A stretch of DNA of 64,000 nucleotides. Source: an uncultured Clostridia bacterium (lineage in GTDB: Bacteria > Bacillota > Clostridia > Lachnospirales > CAG-274). The DNA is taken from the NCBI GenBank assembly GCA_910579745.1, contig CAJTVH010000005.1:1-64000 (forward strand). The letters run 5' to 3'. The position numbers and the translations under genes are program-made. Below, one piece after another: positions 1 to 8,962 of the stretch (the first letter of the stretch is position 1; each line of letters opens with the position of its first letter). A model generated the notes under the pieces. The model worked only from the letters and a program-made list of their open reading frames with translations, was not told where the DNA came from and did not search any database.

Positions 1-474
1 CTTCAGAAAAAAATGGATACAATATCCAAAACAGAAAAAAGCAGAGAAAGAAAAGAAAAACGAACAGCATATATAACAAATGATATAAAATGGCTTGAAA
101 ATCGTAAAAATTGGGCAGGTCTTATTTGCGTTGGTGCAATACATACAGAATTTGAAAGTAAAAAAGGAGTAACGTCAGAATGGCATTACTATATAACAAG
201 CAAACATTTGACAGCAGAAGAACTTCTTTATCACGCAAGAAAGGAATGGTCTGTTGAAACAATGCACTGGCTTTTAGATGTACACTTTGAAGAAGACTTT
301 TGTCGTGTTGAAGATAAAAATATACAGCAAAATCTTAATATGCTTAGAAAACTTGCTCTTAATATTATTAAACAATATAAATCAACATCTAAATCAAAAA
401 AAGCTATTTCCAAAGTTATGTTTGACTGTTTACTTGATTGTACATCTTTACTAAAGGTTATATATGAAAATTGA
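1..474 (+). CDS. ISAs1-family transposase, C-terminal part
   Basis: The reading frame is open at the left window edge and ends at 474, so only the last ~157 residues are seen. The tail matches the ISAs1/IS4-type DDE transposase end: a YYITS segment, then AEELLYHARKEWSVETMHW with the W-x-x-E region that supplies the catalytic glutamate (here VETMHWLLDV), then a FEEDFCRVEDKN stretch and an N-LNMLRKLALNIIK helix. These enzymes cut and paste their own insertion sequence. The upstream catalytic aspartates lie outside the window, so whether the element is complete cannot be judged. No convincing terminal inverted repeat was found between 475 and 620. The first ATG in frame is at 13 but it is probably internal. 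Confidence 0.85.
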   Translation, partial: LQKKMDTISKTEKSRERKEKRTAYITNDIKWLENRKNWAGLICVGAIHTEFESKKGVTSEWHYYITSKHLTAEELLYHARKEWSVETMHWLLDVHFEEDFCRVEDKNIQQNLNMLRKLALNIIKQYKSTSKSKKAISKVMFDCLLDCTSLLKVIYEN

Positions 475-990
475 TTTCCGTGTCAACAATAAAATTATTT
501 TACATATCATTGACGCTTTAACAATGTGTTTTTCCAATTATTCAATAACTATGGTAAAACAATAAAATAAGCACGCTCCAATACTCATAATATATTAAGG
601 AATTATTTTATTGTTTCACACTAAAAATTTCGCTAATCACTATGGCTAATCACTATGATTGATATAATTTATTATACATTAATATTTTTTTCTTACAATG
701 GAAATACATCATAGATTAAAAATATAATTGACAAACTTTCTTTAAAAAATTGTTTTTATTATCTTTCAAAACCTGTGACCTTGTACTTTCGCTTTCAGCG
801 AAAGCTGGCTTCGCCGTCCGTGATTGTCTTTGCGGCGCGGGCATAACTTAAACTTATGTTAGTGGATTTTGGGAAAGTAATGGAAAATAACAGCCAAATA
901 TGTGAAGTTATATCGTATGATATTTTCTTAATAACAAGTTACCCTCTATATAATCAACAAAAACAAACAAGACTTTTTTTAAATTTGTCC
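475..990. other. Intergenic region after transposase
   Basis: AT-rich stretch with no supported gene. It contains an inverted repeat at about 557-616, with an AAACAATAAAATAA arm and a TTATTTTATTGTTT arm, which resembles the MITE-like family with TATAGCGAAACAATAAAAGAAT ends seen elsewhere in the window. It also contains a short GC-rich patch near 780-845 that stands out from its surroundings, with a CGCTTTCAGCGAAAGC hairpin, probably another dispersed repeat fragment. Confidence 0.5.
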
Positions 991-1019
991 TTGCATTTAC
1001 ATATAAAATCTGTTATAAT
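991..1019 (+). promoter_or_regulatory. Putative sigma-A promoter of rpmB
   Basis: TTGCAT at 991-996 and a perfect TATAAT at 1014-1019 are separated by 17 bases. The site is about 90 bases upstream of the rpmB start, on the same strand. Confidence 0.7.
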
Positions 1020-1109
1020 AACAAACGATGATTTTTATACAAAAAATGCCGTGCTATTTTATAGTGTTAAACAGGCGTTTCTATATTTTTTGAAGGAGGT
1101 GTCGTCAAA

Positions 1110-1310
1110 ATGGCTAAATGCGCAATCTGTGATAAAGCTAGACAAACAGGACACAGAATAAGTATTAACCGTAGTCAGGTCAGCAGACGTGCTAATAAAA
1201 CTTGGAAAGCGAATGTGAAAAAGGTTAAAATCGTTGATAACGGAACCGTTAAATCAATCTATATCTGCACAAGATGTCTGCGCGCGAATAAAGTTACACG
1301 CGCTATCTAA
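1110..1310 (+). CDS. rpmB: 50S ribosomal protein L28
   Basis: Ribosomal protein bL28, a structural component of the large subunit. The 66-residue product begins MAKCAICDKARQTGHRISI and ends with YICTRCLRANKV. CAIC near residue 4 and CTRC near residue 54 make the two CxxC pairs of the zinc-binding form of L28. Length fits the family (about 62-66). An AAGGAGGTG ribosome-binding site lies 8-12 bases before the ATG. It is a single-gene unit with its own promoter upstream and a strong terminator 20 bases after the stop. Confidence 0.97.
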   Translation: MAKCAICDKARQTGHRISINRSQVSRRANKTWKANVKKVKIVDNGTVKSIYICTRCLRANKVTRAI

Positions 1311-1326
1311 AATTTAAAGCGGTTTT

Positions 1327-1362
1327 AAAAACGAGTGATGAAGAATACGTCACTCGTTTTTT
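1327..1362 (+). terminator. Rho-independent terminator of rpmB
   Basis: AAAACGAGTGA and TCACTCGTTTT form an 11-bp stem around a short loop, followed by T residues. It also has A residues on the left side, so it could work for the opposite strand. Confidence 0.85.
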
Positions 1363-1403
1363 ACATTTTTATTCTTTTCGGCTTTTTTGTTTCTAAACAA
1401 GCT

Positions 1404-1991
1404 CTATGGCATAAGATAGCCTTTTTTTACGCTCTCGTCTATAATCCTCATCATATATTCTGAAATATCTGGATGAGCCAGCTTAAAAACTCTCCACGCT
1501 TTATTAAGCACCTGCTCCTTTCGTATACCGTTTTTTATCCACATTTCACCTTTAGTCAGATAATTAAGCGTAATAGGCTGTATTCTGTCTAAAATATTAG
1601 CGAAAACCGCTTCTTTTGTCTCTCCCTCGTCAAACTCCCGCCATAACCTTAAAAACTCTTCCTTTTGACTCTCATCAAGAAGCCCGTATATTTTCTCCGC
1701 TGATTTCATCTCACGCTCAGATTTGTCCTTGTTTCCCTCCTCGTCATATAAATAAGTATCCCCCGCGTAAATCTCCACAATATCGTGAATAAGAGCCATT
1801 TTAATACATTTTAAAATATCGGTCCCCTCTTCGGCGTATTCCTCTAAAGTTATGGCAAGCATACATAAATGCCATGAATGTTCAGCGTCGTTTTCATGCC
1901 TTGACCCATCTGAGATTAAAGATTGCCTGAAAACGTTTTTTAATTTGTCAATTTCAATTATAAAATCCATTTGTCTGTCGATTTTTCTCAT
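1404..1991 (-). CDS. HD-domain phosphohydrolase, YfbR/HDDC2-like
   Basis: A 195-residue HD-superfamily metal-dependent phosphohydrolase of the YfbR/HDDC2 group; known members act as 5'-deoxynucleotidases. The metal ligands are visible: the first His in HENDAEHSWHL near residue 32-38, the HD pair in ALIHDIVEIYAGDT near residue 68, and a distal Asp in ANILDRIQPI near residue 133. Length fits the family. The start is set by GGAGG seven bases before the ATG. It lies downstream of tkt on the same strand, but a strong hairpin separates them, so it is probably transcribed on its own. The substrate is inferred only from the family. Confidence 0.85.
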   Translation of the reverse strand: MRKIDRQMDFIIEIDKLKNVFRQSLISDGSRHENDAEHSWHLCMLAITLEEYAEEGTDILKCIKMALIHDIVEIYAGDTYLYDEEGNKDKSEREMKSAEKIYGLLDESQKEEFLRLWREFDEGETKEAVFANILDRIQPITLNYLTKGEMWIKNGIRKEQVLNKAWRVFKLAHPDISEYMMRIIDESVKKGYLMP

Positions 1992-2001
1992 TTAAACCTC
2001 C

Positions 2002-2047
2002 AAAAAAGCCTTGAAAAATGAAATTTTCTCATTTCCCAAGGCTTTTT
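2002..2047 (-). terminator. Terminator of tkt
   Basis: On the minus strand AAAAAGCCTTG and CAAGGCTTTTTT flank a loop containing a second short GAAAATTTC-type pairing. It is located 11 bases after the tkt stop and ends in a T-run. Confidence 0.8.
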
Positions 2048-2057
2048 AATATTTATT

Positions 2058-4034
2058 TTACAGCTTCAAAGCTCGCTCAACAACATTCTCAACGGTAAAG
2101 CCATATTTCTCAAAAAGTTTAGCGTAAGGACCTGATTCACCGTAGCCCTCCATACAAATAATATCGCCGTCAAGACCGATATATTTGTGCCAGCCGAAAT
2201 CGGACGCCGCCTCAACAGCGAGACGTTTAGTAACCTTTTTGGGAAGAACGCTTTCCTTATATTCTTCGCTTTGCTCCTCGAAAAGCTCAAATGAAGGCAT
2301 ACTAACGACTCTGGCTTCAACGCCTTTTTCTTTAAGCTTATCATAAGCATCGTAAATAAGACCAACCTCCGAACCCGAAGCCATTAAAATAACATCAGGA
2401 ACCTCTTTTTCAGAATCTCTTAATATATAAGCGCCTTTAAGGGCGTTTTTACCCGTTTCCTTTAAAAGTTTTGTTTTTTGCCTTGTAAACACAAGTCCCA
2501 TAGGAGCGTCTTTTCTCGTAAGAGCGGCGTACCATCCGGCAGCGGTCTCGTTTGTGTCGCAAGGTCTGAAAACAATATAGTTAGGAATACTCCTCAAAGC
2601 GGCAAGCTGCTCGATAGGCTGATGAGTTGGGCCGTCTTCCCCGACGCCGATACTGTCGTGAGTAAGAACGCTTACAACAGGAAGCTTCATAATAGCTGAA
2701 AGTCTTAAAGACGGTTTCATATAATCACAGAATACGAAAAATCCGGCGATATAAGGTTTAAGCCCACCATGAACCATAATACCGTTGGCGATAGCCGTCA
2801 TGGCGTGCTCTCTTATACCAAAATGGAAGTTTGAGCCGTCCGGCGTTTCCTTAGAAAAATATTCTCTTCCCTTCATAACAGTCATGTTTGACGGTGAAAG
2901 GTCGGCGGAACCTCCGAAAAGATTCGGAACAAATTTAGCCGCTTTGTTAAGCACAATCTCGGAAGATTGCCTTGTCGCTTTATCCTCTGTATAAGTCCAG
3001 AAATCCTCGTCGTCGTAAAGGGCTTTCGCGAAATCATTTTCCTGCCACTTCTTCCATTCAGCGGCGAGCTCTGGATATTCGCTCTCATATTTGGCGAAAA
3101 GCTTGTTCCAGTCCTCTTCTTTGGCCTTTAAAGATTTTTTGATATTTGATATTTCTTCTTTAACCTCGTCAGGGACAAAAAATTCCTCCTCATAAGGCCA
3201 GCCGAGATTTTCCTTTGTGAGCTTAATTTCCTCGGCACCCAAAGGAGCCCCGTGAGCGGATGGTTTTCCCGCCTTATTTGGAGAGCCGTATCCAATAATT
3301 GTTTTTACCTCTATTAAAGACGGCTTGTCCGTAACGGATTTCGCCTCCTCAATAGCTTTTCCGATAGCGGACGTGTCATTTCCGTCCAAAACTTTCTGGA
3401 CGTGCCAGCCATACGCCTTAAACCTATCTCCGACATTCTCTCTGAAAGCTATGTCTGTACTTCCCTCTATTGTGATATTGTTAGAGTCATAGAATAAAAT
3501 AAGTTTTCCAAGGCCTAAAGTTCCGGCTAGAGACGCCGCCTCAGCGGAAACTCCCTCCATCATACAGCCGTCTCCGCATAAAGCGTATGTATAATGGTCA
3601 ACAATTTTAATATCGTCTTTATTGAATCTCGCCGCGAGATGACTCTCGGCGATAGCCATGCCGACAGCGTTGGCGATACCCTGTCCTAAAGGTCCCGTCG
3701 TTATCTCAACGCCTTTTGTATGACCATATTCAGGATGTCCCGGGGTCATAGAACCGAATTGTCTGAAATTTTTAAGGTCGTCAATAGTCAATCCGTATCC
3801 AAAAAGATGCAGTAACGAATATATAAGCATCGAGCCGTGTCCCGCTGACAATACAAAACGGTCTCTATCGGCCCAATCGGGATTTTCTGGGTTATGCTTT
3901 AAAAATTTTGACCAAAGAGTATAAGCGATAGGAGCGGAACCCATAGTAATTCCCGGATGCCCCGATTTAGCTTTCTCAATAGCCTCAGCGCTTAAAAGTC
4001 TTATTGTGTTAATGGCCATTTGTTCGGTATTCAT
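2058..4034 (-). CDS. tkt: Transketolase
   Basis: Thiamine-diphosphate enzyme of the non-oxidative pentose phosphate pathway that moves two-carbon ketol units between sugar phosphates. The protein is 658 residues, the usual full length. Visible landmarks are SGHPGITMGSAPIAY near residue 25, the GHGSMLIYSLLHL segment, GPLGQGIANAVGMA, the thiamine motif starting GDGCMMEG near residue 153 and ending at NN, and the pyrimidine-domain GIREHAM near residue 407. AGGAGG precedes the ATG by seven bases. It is co-oriented with a transaldolase gene 350 bases upstream, which acts in the same pathway. The gap between them holds a MITE-like repeat. Confidence 0.97.
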   Translation of the reverse strand: MNTEQMAINTIRLLSAEAIEKAKSGHPGITMGSAPIAYTLWSKFLKHNPENPDWADRDRFVLSAGHGSMLIYSLLHLFGYGLTIDDLKNFRQFGSMTPGHPEYGHTKGVEITTGPLGQGIANAVGMAIAESHLAARFNKDDIKIVDHYTYALCGDGCMMEGVSAEAASLAGTLGLGKLILFYDSNNITIEGSTDIAFRENVGDRFKAYGWHVQKVLDGNDTSAIGKAIEEAKSVTDKPSLIEVKTIIGYGSPNKAGKPSAHGAPLGAEEIKLTKENLGWPYEEEFFVPDEVKEEISNIKKSLKAKEEDWNKLFAKYESEYPELAAEWKKWQENDFAKALYDDEDFWTYTEDKATRQSSEIVLNKAAKFVPNLFGGSADLSPSNMTVMKGREYFSKETPDGSNFHFGIREHAMTAIANGIMVHGGLKPYIAGFFVFCDYMKPSLRLSAIMKLPVVSVLTHDSIGVGEDGPTHQPIEQLAALRSIPNYIVFRPCDTNETAAGWYAALTRKDAPMGLVFTRQKTKLLKETGKNALKGAYILRDSEKEVPDVILMASGSEVGLIYDAYDKLKEKGVEARVVSMPSFELFEEQSEEYKESVLPKKVTKRLAVEAASDFGWHKYIGLDGDIICMEGYGESGPYAKLFEKYGFTVENVVERALKL

Positions 4035-4065
4035 AAAAAGTCCTCCTGTAATTTAATTGGTTTTC

Positions 4066-4299
4066 AAGGAAACGCCGATTTATTTAAAAACGTTATAAAT
4101 TTAACCGGCTAAAGAAGTCCACACTTTTTAACCGCGGTCGCTTATCCTTTATCCTTAGCTGAAGCTATCCCACAGAATATAAAAGCGTTATGAAACGCTA
4201 CGGATTTAAAGTATTTTTATAAAATAAAAACACTTATAGCCTTTTACTCGCATAAAACAGCTAAAATTATTTCCAGAGCTAAATAATCAGCGTTTCCCT
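4066..4299. repeat. MITE-like inverted-repeat element, GGAAACGCYGATT family
   Basis: A 234-bp non-coding element with ends AAGGAAACGCCGATTTATT on the left and AAATAATCAGCGTTTCCCT on the right, which are imperfect inverted repeats of each other. Similar ends occur at 20200-20272, near 58694 and near 62330-62341. It sits between tal and tkt, so it may lie in the transcript if the two genes are co-transcribed. Confidence 0.65.
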
Positions 4300-4386
4300 C
4301 AATTACTAAAATGGTTTTAGGCGGAAATTTTTCTAAAAAAATGTAGAAAAACAGTGCCTTAAAATATATTTAACACTCGTAAAAAT

Positions 4387-5031
4387 TTATTTAGGAACGC
4401 TTTCCCAGTCTTTTAAAAATCTTTCAATACCGTTGTCGGTAAGAGGGTGTTTGCTCATTTGAATAATTACATTATAAGGAATCGTCGCTATATGAGCGCC
4501 TGCTCTCGCCGCGTTTATAACGTGCAAAGGATTTCTTACGCTCGCGGCGATAACTTCTGTTGATATTTCATGAATATTAAATATATCAACAATTTCCTCA
4601 ATAAGTAAAATGCCGTCATGCCCTATATCGTCAAGTCTTCCCAAAAACGGGCTTACAAAAGTAGCTCCTGCTCTCGCCGCCATTAACGCCTGAGCGGCGT
4701 TGAAAATAAGGGTAACATTGGTCTTTATCCCCTCTGAGGATAAAATTTTAACCGCTTTAAGTCCCTCTAAAGTCATAGGAACTTTAATAACGATATTTTT
4801 GTGAATTTTTGAGAGCTCTCTCGCCTCTTTAACCATTCCTTCGTGTTTTGTGTCAATAACCTCAGCGCTGATAGGCCCGTCAACAATAGAAGTTATTTCT
4901 TTAACAACATCAATAAAATTTCTGCCCTCTTTCGCTATAAGGGACGGATTTGTGGTAACACCGCAGATAATGCCCAGGTCGTTCGCTTCGCGTATGTAAT
5001 CCACATTAGCCGTATCAATAAAAAGTTTCAT
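4387..5031 (-). CDS. tal: Transaldolase, short (TalC/MipB-like) type
   Basis: A 214-residue transaldolase/fructose-6-phosphate aldolase family protein, at the usual length of the short subfamily. It starts MKLFIDTANVDYIREAND; the Schiff-base lysine lies in NIVIKVPMTLEGLKAVK near residue 84, and NVTLIFNAAQALMAARAGA and VSPFLGRLDDIGHDG follow. Known members transfer dihydroxyacetone units or cleave fructose 6-phosphate; next to tkt the transaldolase role is more likely. GGAGAG precedes the ATG. The sequence alone does not decide between transaldolase and aldolase activity. Confidence 0.93.
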   Translation of the reverse strand: MKLFIDTANVDYIREANDLGIICGVTTNPSLIAKEGRNFIDVVKEITSIVDGPISAEVIDTKHEGMVKEARELSKIHKNIVIKVPMTLEGLKAVKILSSEGIKTNVTLIFNAAQALMAARAGATFVSPFLGRLDDIGHDGILLIEEIVDIFNIHEISTEVIAASVRNPLHVINAARAGAHIATIPYNVIIQMSKHPLTDNGIERFLKDWESVPK

Positions 5032-5481
5032 AAAAATCTCTCCTGTCCGATATATTTTTGTTACAAATAAATTTTACCACATATTGATTAAAATTTGTAT
5101 ACTTTTTTTATAAAATATAAAAAATTATCAGACTTTTTCCAATTTCCAAATTAACCGCAAACACCGTTTAAAAGTTTTTCTAAACCACAATAAATGTGAT
5201 ATAATTTAAAATAAAAAAATCCATAAATTGTATCGCGCATAAAAAACAAAATTTGTGGCGTTTTGATAATTGTCATAAAATTTCAAAATATATTTTGTGT
5301 TAAAACAGACATGGGTATTTATTATTGATTTTATAATTTTTACACTCAGCGTAAACCCAATTTTTTTTCACAGTGAGATATTTACCATAATGAAACCTGT
5401 ATAAAGAATGTTCATAACCAAATCAAAAACCAGATTGTTTTAACAAGTAAAAAACAAAATAAATCACGGCAAATGAAACGC
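5032..5481. other. Long AT-rich divergent intergenic region
   Basis: Non-coding gap between the divergent tal and ydcF-like genes. It is very AT-rich with stop codons in all frames. Apart from the promoter called at 5482-5510 nothing specific was recognised. Confidence 0.5.
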
Positions 5482-5510
5482 TTGTTTTTTATAAAATTAT
5501 TTAGTATAAT
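5482..5510 (+). promoter_or_regulatory. Putative promoter of the ydcF-like gene
   Basis: TTGTTT at 5482-5487 and a perfect TATAAT at 5505-5510 with 17-base spacing, about 105 bases before the downstream ATG. Confidence 0.55.
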
Positions 5511-5615
5511 AAATTACAAGTACCAATATAATACTAATCTCTCTTAAATTTATGTAATAAAACGATAAAAAAAAATATTTTAATAAAAAAAATTATTCAT
5601 CGGAGAATTGAGTTT

Positions 5616-6371
5616 ATGCCAAAAAAATTTAAATTCACATTTTATAATATCATAATGGTCGCGTTTTTGTTGTACGGAATGGGTCTGTTTATTTTCGGCG
5701 GTTATCAAGTCGGAAATCTCATGGTGTTAACGATAGGTATGGTTTTAGCGTTCTTTTATTTTTGTGAGATAAGAAATATTAACAATAAATTTGTAAATTT
5801 TTTAAAAATAGCCGTAATAGTCGGTATTTTAATAACGCTTTCGCTTATAATTTTTATAGCCTTTTCCTACGGGGTTCCCGTTTCCGATAAAAAAGAAGAC
5901 GCGGTAATAGTGTTAGGGTGCGGCCTTAACGGCTCGGAGGTTTCCGATACGTTGAGAGAACGTTTAAACTCGTGTATAGAATACTCAAAAGAAAATCCTG
6001 ACGCGGTAATAGTAGTAAGCGGCGGACAGGGCTTTACCGAAGAAGTGACGGAGGCGTACGCCATGAAAAAATATCTTGCGGATAACGGCGTGCCTGAGAA
6101 AAAAATACTTGAGGAGCCTTCCTCAAGCTCTACGTATGAGAATTTCGTAAACTCAAAAAAAATACTCGATAATTATTTTAAGAATAAAAATCCCAATTAC
6201 AAAACGGCGTTTATAACAAACAGATTTCATTGTTACAGAGCCTATAATCTATCAAAAAACGCCGGAATAAACACCTCCTGCTTTTACGCTCCCGACGAGT
6301 GGAAATCCGCTGTCCCGTCATATTTAAGGGAAAGCCTGGCGGTTATAAAACTATGGGTATTAGGAATATAA
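5616..6371 (+). CDS. YdcF/SanA-like (DUF218) membrane protein
   Basis: A 251-residue protein with three hydrophobic segments in the first ~90 residues, followed by a DUF218 domain. The domain begins DAVIVLGCGLNGSEVSDTL near residue 96 and contains VVSGGQGFTEEVTEAYAM, PEKKILEEPSSSSTYENF and a late TNRFHCYRA segment, which are the conserved blocks of the family. DUF218 proteins are linked to envelope integrity in other bacteria, but their substrate is unknown. A GGAGAATTGAGTTT site precedes the ATG. The methyltransferase gene follows 60 bases later on the same strand. Confidence 0.85.
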   Translation: MPKKFKFTFYNIIMVAFLLYGMGLFIFGGYQVGNLMVLTIGMVLAFFYFCEIRNINNKFVNFLKIAVIVGILITLSLIIFIAFSYGVPVSDKKEDAVIVLGCGLNGSEVSDTLRERLNSCIEYSKENPDAVIVVSGGQGFTEEVTEAYAMKKYLADNGVPEKKILEEPSSSSTYENFVNSKKILDNYFKNKNPNYKTAFITNRFHCYRAYNLSKNAGINTSCFYAPDEWKSAVPSYLRESLAVIKLWVLGI

Positions 6372-6431
6372 ATTATAATTGACTATTTCACAATATATCA
6401 CAATATAAAAAATAAATAGGGAGAGAAAGTA

Positions 6432-7187
6432 ATGTCAGCTTATGAGGGTTTTTCAAAAGTATACGATAAATTTATGGAGGACGCGCCCTATGATGACTGG
6501 ATAAACTATTTAAAAAAAATATGGGAAAAATATTCCCTCTCGCCGAGACTTATAGCAGAGCTTGGATGCGGAACAGGAAATATAACAGAGAGACTCGCCG
6601 ATATGGGATATGATATGATAGGAATAGACTCCTCGGAAAATATGCTTTCAAAGGCGAGAGAAAAAACAGGCAAAAACAAAGCGGAAGTTTTATATTTAAA
6701 TCAAGATATGAGAGACTTTGAGCTTTACGGAACCGTTGACTGCGTTATAAGCCTTTGCGACAGTATAAATTATATCACGGAGTATGACGACCTGTTAAAA
6801 GTCTTTAAACTTGTAAACAACTATCTTGACCCCAAAGGTCTGTTTATATTCGACTTAAACACTATATATAAATTCAAAAATATTTTGGGGCAAAACAGCT
6901 TTTCCCAAACAGATGAGTCTTCCGCCTGTACATGGGAAAATTATTTTGACGAAAATGAGAGTATAAATGAGTATTACACAAATTTTTTTATAAAAGACGA
7001 TAAAACGGGCCTTTATGAACGGTTTGAGGAAGAACATTACGAAAGAGGCTATACAATCGCGGAAATTAAAAAAATCATTGAGGAATCCGGACTTGAGTTT
7101 GTCGCGGTGTTTGATGAAATGACATTTTCACCGCCGAAAGATAACAGCGAGAGAATATTTTTTGTAGCGAGGGAAAAAGAAAAGTAA
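6432..7187 (+). CDS. Class I SAM-dependent methyltransferase
   Basis: A 251-residue soluble methyltransferase. The SAM-binding motif I is AELGCGTGNITERLADMGY near residue 38, followed by the acidic GIDSSENML loop and the NQDMRDFEL motif; a post-motif segment DCVISLCDSINYI is typical of the small-molecule methyltransferase group found next to housekeeping genes in clostridia. The substrate cannot be told from sequence. A GGGAGAGAAAGTA ribosome-binding site precedes the ATG. It likely shares a transcript with the ydcF-like gene and hslO. Confidence 0.88.
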   Translation: MSAYEGFSKVYDKFMEDAPYDDWINYLKKIWEKYSLSPRLIAELGCGTGNITERLADMGYDMIGIDSSENMLSKAREKTGKNKAEVLYLNQDMRDFELYGTVDCVISLCDSINYITEYDDLLKVFKLVNNYLDPKGLFIFDLNTIYKFKNILGQNSFSQTDESSACTWENYFDENESINEYYTNFFIKDDKTGLYERFEEEHYERGYTIAEIKKIIEESGLEFVAVFDEMTFSPPKDNSERIFFVAREKEK

Positions 7188-7215
7188 TTTTATATTTATG
7201 TGACTTTTAATTACC

Positions 7216-7243
7216 TATAGCGAAACATTAAAAGAATAAACAG
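7216..7243. repeat. End of a MITE-like element, TATAGCGAAACATTAAAAGAAT family
   Basis: TATAGCGAAACATTAAAAG at 7216 matches the arm of the complete hairpin element at 41853-41934. Similar ends are at 30172, 53303 and 58571 (reverse orientation). Only one end is clear here. Confidence 0.5.
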
Positions 7244-7390
7244 CTAAACTTTCGCGAATCTCTATAATATACAAACATTAATACGTGGAGAGATAAAATA
7301 TTTCCCCGCCATATCGCCTTGACGGCAAAAATATTATCTGTTATATTGTTCCTCAAACAGAGCGATATAAACATAGGAGATGAAAATAAA

Positions 7391-8266
7391 ATGGATTATA
7401 TTTTAAGAGCTACCGCGGGAAACGGAAGCGTACGAGCGTTTGCCGCTAAAACAAAAGAAACGGTAAACATATCATTTTTAACCCATAAAACCTCGCCCGT
7501 GATGACAGCCGCTCTAGGAAGAACATTAACGGCGGGCGCGCTTATGGGCTGTATGTTAAAAGATGATAAAGACATACTGACGATAAATATAAAAGGAAAC
7601 GGCCCAGGCGGCGGAATAATAGTCACGGCTAATAACAGGGTTGAGGTAAAGGGTTATTGTTTTAACAATTTAGTCGATATTCCGTTAAAGCCAAATGGAA
7701 AGCTTGACGTGTCAGGGGCTTTGGGCAAAGGGAGCTTTACAGTAATAAAAGATTTAGGCTTAAAAGAACCTTATGTCGGGCAAATTCCCCTTGTATCAGG
7801 AGAGATTGCCGAGGACCTGACTTATTACTTCGCGACCTCCGAACAGATTCCGTCAGCGGTCGCCTTGGGCGTTCTTGTTGACAGAGACTATACGGTAAAA
7901 CAGGCGGGAGGCTTTATAATACAAATTATGCCGGACGCCGATGATGAAATCATTTCAAAAATAGAAAAGAAAATACAGGAAATGAAATCAATAACGGCTA
8001 TGTTTGAGTCGGGTTATGAGCCTTCTGATATTTTAAACGACCTTTTGGGAAGTTTTAATCTTAATATCCTCGATAAAATCCCTGTAAGCTTTCATTGCGG
8101 CTGTTCAAGAGAACGTGTTGAGAAAGCCCTTTTGAGTGTGGGAAAAGAGGAACTTGACGACATTATTGAAAATGACAAAAAAGCCGTGCTTCATTGTCAT
8201 TTTTGTAATACCGATTACGAGTTCGACGAGGACTATTTAAAAAAACTAAGAAATACGGTTAAATAA
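7391..8266 (+). CDS. hslO: 33-kDa chaperonin Hsp33
   Basis: Redox-regulated holdase that unfolds and becomes active when its zinc-bound cysteines are oxidised. The start at 7391 gives MDYILRATAGNGSVRAF, the normal Hsp33 N-terminus, and is preceded by AGGAGATG; an upstream in-frame start at 7319 would add 24 residues not found in the family. The 291 residues include PLVSGEIAEDLTYYFATSEQ and VALGVLVDRD, and end with the redox switch: CGCSRERVEKALLS near residue 235 and CHFCN near residue 268. All four cysteines are present, so redox control should be intact. Confidence 0.95.
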   Translation: MDYILRATAGNGSVRAFAAKTKETVNISFLTHKTSPVMTAALGRTLTAGALMGCMLKDDKDILTINIKGNGPGGGIIVTANNRVEVKGYCFNNLVDIPLKPNGKLDVSGALGKGSFTVIKDLGLKEPYVGQIPLVSGEIAEDLTYYFATSEQIPSAVALGVLVDRDYTVKQAGGFIIQIMPDADDEIISKIEKKIQEMKSITAMFESGYEPSDILNDLLGSFNLNILDKIPVSFHCGCSRERVEKALLSVGKEELDDIIENDKKAVLHCHFCNTDYEFDEDYLKKLRNTVK

Positions 8267-8428
8267 CCTGTAAATAAAAACATGAAAATCTGTATGTATA
8301 TTATATATAGATAATAAAAACACGAAAATCCTTTTTAATGGGAGTATGTTTTCAAACTATTTGAGTTCTATATGTTTTTCTAAGATTTAAAACAAAAATA
8401 TTTTAAAGTAAAAATGGAGTTGATAGTA

Positions 8429-8923
8429 ATGGCAAAAAATAAGAGAAAGGATTACTCAGGAATTATAGCTGTTATAATAGTGATTTTAATTCTTTTAACA
8501 GGCGCTTTTATGGTTATTCCCATGCTTAAAGACGAAATCTCCACAATAGATAAACCCGAGGTTACCGTCGCCGTAGGCTCCGAAAACCCTATATATTACA
8601 CGGCTAAAATGAGTTTCGAGGGCAGCGTTGATAAATTAAAGAAAATAAGCGACGAGGAATACAAAGAACTTATTTCCGAGGCCCTAAACGATATAGGCGA
8701 GGAAAATTTAGCTGGGCCTGACAGCACTGATTACGTAAAAGAAAAAGTAAAAGAAAAGCTTATGGAAAAATTAAAAACAAGTAACTCAGATAATTTTAAA
8801 ATAACCTCCGTTTTCATCGATAAATTTGTCGGAAGCGGTTACGCTCCCGCTCCGAAGAAAGATGGCCCCAGCGGAAAAGACGTGGCTGATATGTTTAAAA
8901 CAAATAAAAATAAAAACAAATAA
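8429..8923 (+). CDS. Hypothetical single-pass membrane protein
   Basis: A 164-residue protein not recognised as a known family. A short basic N-terminus (MAKNKRKDYSG) precedes one transmembrane helix at about residues 11-31, and the rest is hydrophilic with a lysine-rich end (NKNKNK). The topology suggests a membrane-anchored protein with an outside domain. The start at 8429 is preferred over 8414 because GGAG lies eight bases before it. It sits between hslO and birA, and may be co-transcribed with birA 39 bases downstream. Confidence 0.65.
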   Translation: MAKNKRKDYSGIIAVIIVILILLTGAFMVIPMLKDEISTIDKPEVTVAVGSENPIYYTAKMSFEGSVDKLKKISDEEYKELISEALNDIGEENLAGPDSTDYVKEKVKEKLMEKLKTSNSDNFKITSVFIDKFVGSGYAPAPKKDGPSGKDVADMFKTNKNKNK

Positions 8924-8962
8924 GAACTCAAATAGAATTTGAGCTTTACAAAAGGAAACGCT

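Noticed and set aside
856..1161. A 101-residue ORF overlapping the start of rpmB
   Set aside because: It runs across the rpmB promoter and the first 50 bases of rpmB in another frame, has no ribosome-binding site and no recognisable content.
2478..3088. Several ORFs opposite or out of frame to tkt
   Set aside because: They are shadows of a complete transketolase gene and have no supporting start signals.
7319..7390. Upstream extension of Hsp33
   Set aside because: The extra 24 residues do not belong to the family, and AGGAGATG sits right before the ATG at 7391.
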